From: Aporrectodea caliginosa
Lineage: Eukaryota > Annelida > Clitellata > Crassiclitellata > Lumbricidae
Direction of reading: 5' to 3'
Length of the DNA: 64,000 nucleotides
NCBI GenBank assembly: GCA_020284085.1
Contig: JACEVL010001161.1
Span: 3,366,844-3,430,843, forward strand
Each line of letters opens with the position of its first letter. The stretch's first letter is position 1. The notes beneath the pieces were generated by a model. That model saw nothing but the letters and a program-made list of their open reading frames with translations, did no database searches and was not told the origin of the DNA. Positions 57,101 to 64,000 of the stretch are shown here, one piece after another. The translations under genes were made by a program, and so were the position numbers.

Positions 57101-58326
57101 CTACAGATGCTCACGAGCACTAAATCCAATATGGCATCGAGTCAAGTGCTCGCGATGTAAGTTTATGTGTTCAATAAACCGTTTCCGTTATTTTGTTAAT
57201 TTATGTGCTCAGTTATAACATCTCAGTAGGCAGGATCTACTACTGTTTTCGAAGTATGAATTAATTCTGTTTAATTAAAAGAGGCATTGCTCATTGCAGT
57301 TCTATGTTATCAGTGACTGTCTAAACTGTGTGAATAACTCGTCAGAGCACAATCAATTAAACTATTTCATGAATTTTCAACCATTGGCGTTTCATAATTA
57401 ATAATTATTATTACAGCAGACGAGGAGCAAATGCTGCTCATAAACGAGGTACAAATTGTGGGAATGAAATGTACTGCAACATGTGTTCGGGAGCTGTGGG
57501 ACATACAGCGCTCGATATAAAAGTGACGACGCATGCTTGGAGTGCTCAAAATTAATCAAATGGAAGCCGTTGAAGAAGAGCTGAACTAGACATAGTTCAG
57601 AATTATGCCTAAGATTGGACCATTAAAACCAATCCATGCAAGAAGTACAGATGCTAGCTGGCAGCAGTCTAAGAGATATTATCTCTGAGCTTGATTTTAA
57701 AATGTGGTTTTAGGCAACAGAATTGAATTTATGCAGTCAAGCTTTATTGGCTTTTGAAGAGCACTACTATATAATATGGGTTTTAAAATTCTAGAACAAT
57801 GGTCAGATGGGGAACTGCACTTACTGCAGCAAATATTAGAATATGTTATGCATGAGACGACGCATTGTAAAACAGAATATCCAGTGGACGCGAGGCACTG
57901 ATGATGAAATATTCTGTTATTGCGACAATCGGTTATTTATAAGCAAATTACTGATTTTAAACACACTGACACATGTTAGTATTGCTCTGAGTAAGCTTTG
58001 AGAACGCTTTATGCATTCCCTGCTATTACTGTATGCATTTATAGTAGGCCCTATGTCATAGGCTACTCCCAAAAATTGCAGTTTCATTCATTGTAGTCAT
58101 AGTTTAGCTATACTTTAAATCGCTTATTTTTCAGGTTATATTCACTTTTCATACATGCTTAATCATTATATGCATATAAGTACGCATACAATTGGACATT
58201 CGTATAGCCTATTCCGTTCAATAGCGTTTTATAAGAAACTTTGCAATAACATGTATTTTAATAATATTTCCATTTCGCCTTATGTATTTTTATACACAAA
58301 CCCATTTGCCTCTCTCATACTTTGGG

Positions 58327-58461
58327 GGGACAGATGATACGAAGGCCGGCTATTGGGGGGGGGGACAGACGGGATTAAGTCAAAACTTTGGGGGGACAGA
58401 CGGGATTAAGTCAAAACTTTGGGGGGACAGTCCCCTCAATCCCCCATGATTTACGCCACTG
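58327..58461 (+). repeat. Interspersed G-rich repeat, second copy
   Basis: Contains two tandem copies of GACAGACGGGATTAAGTCAA then AACTTTGGGGGG, and ends CCCCCATGATTTACGCCACT. It matches 1340-1464. It also contains a run of ten G at about 58356 and several runs of six. Confidence 0.5.
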
Positions 58462-59491
58462 CGAGTCATATCACTGCCTTCTTTTGCTACCATTGCATCT
58501 AAAAGTCACATCTTCTGTCCATCGCATTTGGTTTAAATATTAAATTATGTGGAAATTATTTCTCATAAAACGCAAAGGTTCGTGTACGTAGGGCCTATTT
58601 GAATATTTAGATTGCAAACTGAAATACCTTCAGATTAATAAATCAGATGCTTTCGTCAACATTAGAGGCCAACTACATATATGTCTATGTATACCAAGCT
58701 CGTTTATTCAGTATTCAAAAAGATAACGAAGAAGAAAATTATTCACATTAGACAGGTTTGGAAATCCATTGCTTCAACATCTCTACATAATTATGGAGCA
58801 CAGTATTTAAAAGCAAAGGTAACAACTGCATCAAAACGATCATCGTAAAATGTATGTTATTCAAAACGTAAGAAAAACGTGACCCTGATTGCCGCTAACA
58901 TCTGACGGATCAAAACGACGCAAAGAATAAAGAAGCAAAGCGAAGACATCTCGTGCATCCATATCAGATGCACATTTATCAGCTCCCTTGCCTTATATCT
59001 AATCCGTAGACTTCTATAGCGCCTCTATAGTAATGCACAAGGCATCAATTCAACGCAAAATCACCGTCCATTGAATAGAGCCACGCAATGAAGGTCTCCG
59101 TGTGGATATGCAGGGGCCAATGTTCCTATAGGCCGAACAGATAGTCTACAGTAAATCACGTACATCGTAAATTTAAGTAGATTCCAGTCATTGTTTGACA
59201 CTGATACTGTACCGCTGTTGAAATTGTTAACATGTTAAATCGATAGGCAATTATACAAGAAAACCAGAAAAGTTAAAGTAATATTCATATTGCGTTCCGT
59301 GTTCTTTCAGATTCTGCGCTGAATTATAATCTTAAGCGTTTCACACTTTTTAATGCATATTGAAGCAGTTATGAAGCATGCTCCTAAAAGCTCTCACAAA
59401 ACAGAACCGCTTTCGTGCATCACTCTATGGTTTCCAACTCTGTAATAGTATCGCTATTATTTTTAGCCATTGGTTATGGAAGGAAAAGCGG

Positions 59492-59746
59492 AGAACCTTG
59501 AGCTAACCCCGACAGGGTATACGAAGTGTTAGCAACTTCACTTTCTCAGTCTCGGCACATGATGGCGAGTGGGCAGCCTCAACCTCACCGCTGACAACAG
59601 TACTGACAATATTATGCGTCATAAGTTCGCTAGGGAGCGCAAGTGAAACATGAATATAAAACAAGTGTACCCTGTGGATATTGAGCCTCCGACGACCTCT
59701 CGACTGACAACCCAGCACGCTAACTAGCCTACTAGACCATCGCAAA
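59492..59746 (-). mobile_element. tRNA-Asp-like SINE, copy B (degenerate)
   Basis: Shares its order with copy A: CTTGAGCTAACCCC, GTATACGAAGTGTTAGCAAC, TTCACTTTCTCAGTCTCGGC, and GACCTCTCGACTGACAACCC at the tRNA-like end. The B box is eroded. This suggests an older insertion. Confidence 0.7.
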
Positions 59747-62700
59747 CCCTCAGATCTACTACGTAAACACTGTTTGAGCACTGCAATATGCTGCAGGCTG
59801 ACGATTTACAAGATTGGATGGATTGAAAATAGGAAATAGGATGCATTATGCTTTTATGCACACGCACGCAGTGTAGGAAGATGTCTGTATAGTTGCGTAT
59901 TCGACACGCTAACGGGTTTCATACAGATTTAAGGCAGTTGCTGGGTCTACTAAATTTCAATTACATGTAATCAAGTCAACCATCCAAAATGACAGTCATG
60001 TGCTGCAGTCCAATCAACTCCGTTTTAGTCACTAGTTACTAAGCGTAGCGCAGAAGAAATATATCAGCAAAGTGAAAGTCTAATACATTGGAAACGTAGG
60101 AAATATGAAGTGCTTAATAATGCTAAAACATCAAACATAGAAATGCCAATCGGAAATAAAACCTTCCTTCTCATCAGTCAATGTTAAACAATGTACCCTG
60201 TTATCGGTGAAGCTCTAATACCAACTCGAAGAAAATATACAACACAAAAAGCAAAGTAATAAAACTAAACATTAACCCTTCAATCGTGTTCTTACAGATT
60301 CAATTCGAAGCACATCTACATAATTCAAATTAAGTTTGAAAATTCGATATTATACTTGCAAATAAATAGTTCGAAGTCCTATACATATGTTTCTAGACAT
60401 CGACAGTTGAAAATACATAAGGTCACTAAATTAACTTCTAAACTTTCATTAAAATCAGTCATTTACAGGTAGGCCTACTCCAATTAGACCCGTTTTTCAG
60501 TTACACGCATTGAGGAAGATGAATAAACAGAATGATAGGCTCCTATATGATACTGGCGATAATTCGTATTAATTAGTTATACTCGCAGTAAACTTAGTAT
60601 TCGCTGGTGAAATTAATGGCGAATAGTCTACTTGCAATATGCTCGAACAGTTCATTATACGTTTATCAATAATTCACTGTTCTGTACAGACCGTCAAACA
60701 TTACATAGCGTACTTTCATGGACTTTATAGACATTCGTTCTTCTGAAACCTTGCAACAAAAGTTTCAAAACTAGATCTAAGAAGTGATAGGTTATAGGTC
60801 GAAATGCTATAGGGCCTACGCTTAGGCTCAGATGAACCAAAAATTGATACGAAACGTACGTCAATTTGCTCTTATTTAAGGTATTTTTCACAAATCTGAA
60901 AAACAAAACAATAATTTCACAAACAAGCATGGAAACTTTTGCAGAAAACCCGCAAATCATGGGGACTGATTTCTGCTACACGAATCGGAACTGCACATGT
61001 GCTTAAGTTGAATTCTCCATCACATCTACTAATTTGCATTTTGATATGGCTTTCTTCCAACTGCTTGCAAAATGTTTTCTACACAATCACTTGATGCTAA
61101 AATTCGCGATAAAATTTCTGTTGCAGCTGAGTTCTGAACAGCATCTGTGCAACGATCAGAATTTCAGTAAACCAAGTTGTTCAGTTCAGCCAAACAACTC
61201 ATTATATTATATCCCTACAACGCACTTCATACAATGTGAGACGATATAGTAGGCCCTAGTCATAATCCGTTTTGAAAACTTCATATATATATCTGCATCA
61301 AAAGCGGGAGCCACATGGGCCTTTTTCTCTAGTGCATGTTTTAATTTTGTATGCACCGATATCAATAGGCCTATCAATCTATGTTTAAGATCATAGATCA
61401 CATCGAAAGATTTAATTGCTATAGCTTTATTGCATGAGTGGTTTCTAAAAATAAAACCTATGCAGATTAATCAAGCATTCGCCGACATTAGGAATAGACA
61501 ATATGCGCATTATAACCTACTCTGAGAACTCACTTCGACTCGATTAATAATTTCAATAATGTGGATCAGGCAATCTGTCGGGACGAGCTCTTATTTTCAT
61601 AGGAGACTCATTAGCAGAACAGTGACTTCGCTCGGGTCACTCAGTGCACTCAATTTTTTATTTACAATGAAAACGAATCAGTCAGATCTCGATGCGAGGA
61701 TCGGCTGAGAGAGCGATTGCAACATACAGCTAAGGCAAACCATGCAAACGCCACTCATAATTCTACTCATAATCATGACCTTTCAATTTCTATAGTGATG
61801 CTGCTACTCAACGTTAAAAGCTGGGCACAAATTAATTCTTTTTGAGAGAGATACTAAAACAAATACAAGAGGGATTGCGCAATTAGGACTTGGGGAAGGC
61901 GATTTGCCACGCTGGACTATTCTATGTAGAACAGGGAACCACAGATGAGTCATTCAAATTCAACCGTAGGCTCAAGTTCGTCTGCTCAGATGTCGGGATT
62001 TTCCCGCGCCTTGAGCCGAACGCTGCAAAGAGAGTTTAGTTTGGAGATTGACTGCGTTGGTCGCTTCAGGCTAGCAATGCAATTCTTCCGCTTTTGATAG
62101 TTTCCTTGAAACGTTAAAACGGCCAGGATCAGTGAAATCAGAGAATAAGTGGAAAATTAATTAAATACTTCAGTCTTACGATTAGTAGTAACAATTGGAC
62201 TGTTGAAAATCATCGAAGTGACCGACTGCGATGACCTAAGCAATGTCATACATTCGGTAGTCAGAAGGTTCTTTAAGTTGTTTGATGCAGAGTGCCGTTG
62301 AGGCGAGTGAAGTTTGTTCGATACTGCGATCGCAAAATGAACGTTGAACTTCAAAAGAAATAAGTCGTTAAATACGAACTTCTGAGCTATGCAAATGTTT
62401 AAGAAGTTCATTGAGAAAACAAAAAATTCAACAGAACGAATTGAGTACGAATTGTGAAGGTAAAACTAGATCTACTAGATTAACTAGAACATACCGGTAT
62501 AAATCAACATTTAGCGATTTTATGCTACGACTGTGAACTGACACTATTTTTGATTCTTTAATAAATATTTCAAACTGAAAGAACTGAATGACCCTCTTTG
62601 CCAAAGCTGCCTTACCAACTACTAGGTTGAGAATTGGGCCATTAGTTTCAAAATAACTGGCTATGTTGAGTATCGGGCGTAAAGAAGGAGAATATTATTG

Positions 62701-62819
62701 TTATGTTATTAGGCCTATTAATGAAGATCCAGTGGGGTGTGTCTCTTGCTTAATCTGATACATGAGAGTGCGGAAGAATTTGGCCATTTGGCGAGTAGCC
62801 GGTCGGCACAATTTTTATC

Positions 62820-63371
62820 CATCTAGTTTAACTTACGGAAATCTTGTTTGTTTGTTTGTTTGAGCCACAGGCTAAAAAGTCAAATCTTGCGACGACTAAT
62901 TCGATCACTTACAATCATTCAATCGTCCTGAAACTTGGCAGATAGACTCGCCCTCGCAGACACTTCATTCTATAAAAATTTCAGCTCCCCAAAAAAGGCT
63001 AGCTTATAGAATCGGGGACTCAACTTTTCGAATCGGTGACTCAACTTTTCCGATACGCAGCGTTGCCATTGGCCGCAACAAAACGGGCGCGCTGCCTGAT
63101 TAAACGCACGCTATGACGTATAATGAACGCGGACTATATATTTGTAGAGGTAACTGCTTCATAAGACGCATTATAGGATACTAGATGGATATATTAAAAA
63201 ACTTTGTTTTTACGGGCTGTATTTTATTATCCATCTACTTTAACTTACGGAAATCTTGAATGTTTGAGCCACAGGCTAAAAAGTCAAATCTTGCGACGAC
63301 TAATTCGATCACTTACAATCATTCAATCGTCCTGAAACTTGGCAGAGTTTTTACGGGCTGTATTTTATTAA
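62820..63371. repeat. Direct repeat of about 120 bp, spaced 410 bp
   Basis: TCCATCTAGTTTAACTTACG through CAATCGTCCTGAAACTTGGC at 62818-62943 recurs at 63229-63346 almost unchanged. In addition TTTTTACGGGCTGTATTTTA flanks the second copy on both sides (63208-63229 and 63349-63370). The first copy has extra TTTG units. Confidence 0.85.
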
Positions 63372-64000
63372 GAGAGTGAAGCTGGTAGACTATGAACATC
63401 AAAGGGTCTGCGAAAATGCAAAATATAGTTTTGGGAAGGTTAACTACCTTTAACCGGTTGACGAGTGACACATATTCAGAGGCACTGATCCGCGTTTGGT
63501 CCAAGATGATGAGTGACATTTGTAAAAAAAAGTATCACTTGCTACTGTAACGGTGGTTACACTAAGATCATTCTTAAGCTAACTGGTAAGTACAGTGCAT
63601 CCGGAGGACTTCTACATGAATGTTTCCAGATGTGAGCTATCTGACAAATTCTTAGAGTGCCGATTGAAGGGAACTACCCTGAAAAGAGCAGTCGATCCTG
63701 ATTCTAATACTTCCCATGGAATAAGCAAATGTTTAATTTTCGGGTCGCATATGGCCTGCGACTTTAGGTACTGAGATGTACAATCGGCCTTGCTTTGGGT
63801 GATAGATCTAGAATGCATTAGCTTTCGTGCACAGATCATCGTGGCTAAATGGCTGGTTGAAAATCCACCGAAGGACATAAAATCCGCGGAAAGGCGAGAC
63901 ATAGCTTCAGATGCGCAGACTTAGAAACAGACCTACATAAAACAAGAAACTATTTGAACTAACACTGCAAGAGCCGACCCTATTCAGCTTTGTAACCAGA

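Larger units (their letters stand above)
54150..62800. other. Long AT-rich, largely featureless stretch
   Basis: Apart from the G-rich repeat (58327-58461), the SINE copy (59492-59746) and an AT run (54868-54892), I find no domain-bearing frame, splice-consistent exon chain or transposon ends over more than 8 kb. Confidence 0.5.

Noticed and set aside
63612..63902. 96-codon minus-strand frame near the right edge
   Set aside because: Open but without any recognised motif, and no flanking exon signals; could be an unidentified repeat or chance.
1..64000. CRISPR array, operon or prokaryotic defence system
   Set aside because: The tandem repeats are contiguous minisatellites without unique spacers, there is no dense coding, and introns and SINEs show a eukaryotic genome.

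Overview
This is a window of animal nuclear DNA, probably from a marine invertebrate. It has long introns, short exons with GT-AG borders, many non-LTR retrotransposon fragments, hAT and mariner DNA transposons, tRNA-derived SINEs, foldback-type elements and very large simple repeats. There is no operon, dense coding or prokaryotic signal. The short words TAGGCCTA and AGGCCTAT recur throughout unrelated unique DNA. The foldback elements, whose inverted ends are built of short tandem repeats, recall the TU elements described in sea urchins, so an echinoderm or related deuterostome is possible. That assignment is inference only.

I can support two host genes. The first, on the plus strand from about 265 to 9757, is the 3' part of a single-pass membrane protein. 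I reconstructed it exon by exon: a SEA domain over two exons, a calcium-binding EGF exon, two short juxtamembrane exons, a transmembrane exon and a basic cytoplasmic-tail exon ending in a stop. Splice phases agree at every junction except SEA-to-EGF, where one exon is missing or uncertain. The gene runs off the left edge. The second, at 52908-53468, is one GC-rich coding exon for a protein resembling the PRR15/PRR15L family. A weaker candidate exon lies at 41659-41750.

Layout: 1-9.8 kb holds the SEA/EGF gene, with introns containing a 15-bp minisatellite, a LINE tail, a foldback element and small palindromic repeats. 10-20 kb is mostly unique DNA with LINE and SINE remnants. 20.6-23.6 kb is one long TATG microsatellite split by two DNA transposons, one of which (hAT) itself carries a mariner. 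25.6 kb has a 22-bp minisatellite. 27.2-30.4 kb is a LINE interrupted by a reverse-oriented element that is interrupted by a truncated hAT with perfect 8-bp target duplications. 31-37 kb is simple repeats and LINE fragments. 37.6-39.1 kb is an AT-rich foldback element. 39-45.8 kb is LINE, hAT, SINE and foldback remnants. 46-52.5 kb is mostly unique DNA with one LINE. 52.5-54.2 kb is the PRR15-like gene, and 54-64 kb is AT-rich DNA with few recognisable features.

The most unusual content is a set of elements sharing one architecture: 13-17 bp tandem repeats in inverted orientation at both ends, flanked in three cases by 10-11 bp direct repeats. A second hAT copy at 43.2-44.35 kb also preserves the empty site of the mariner insertion, so the insertion can be proved within this window.
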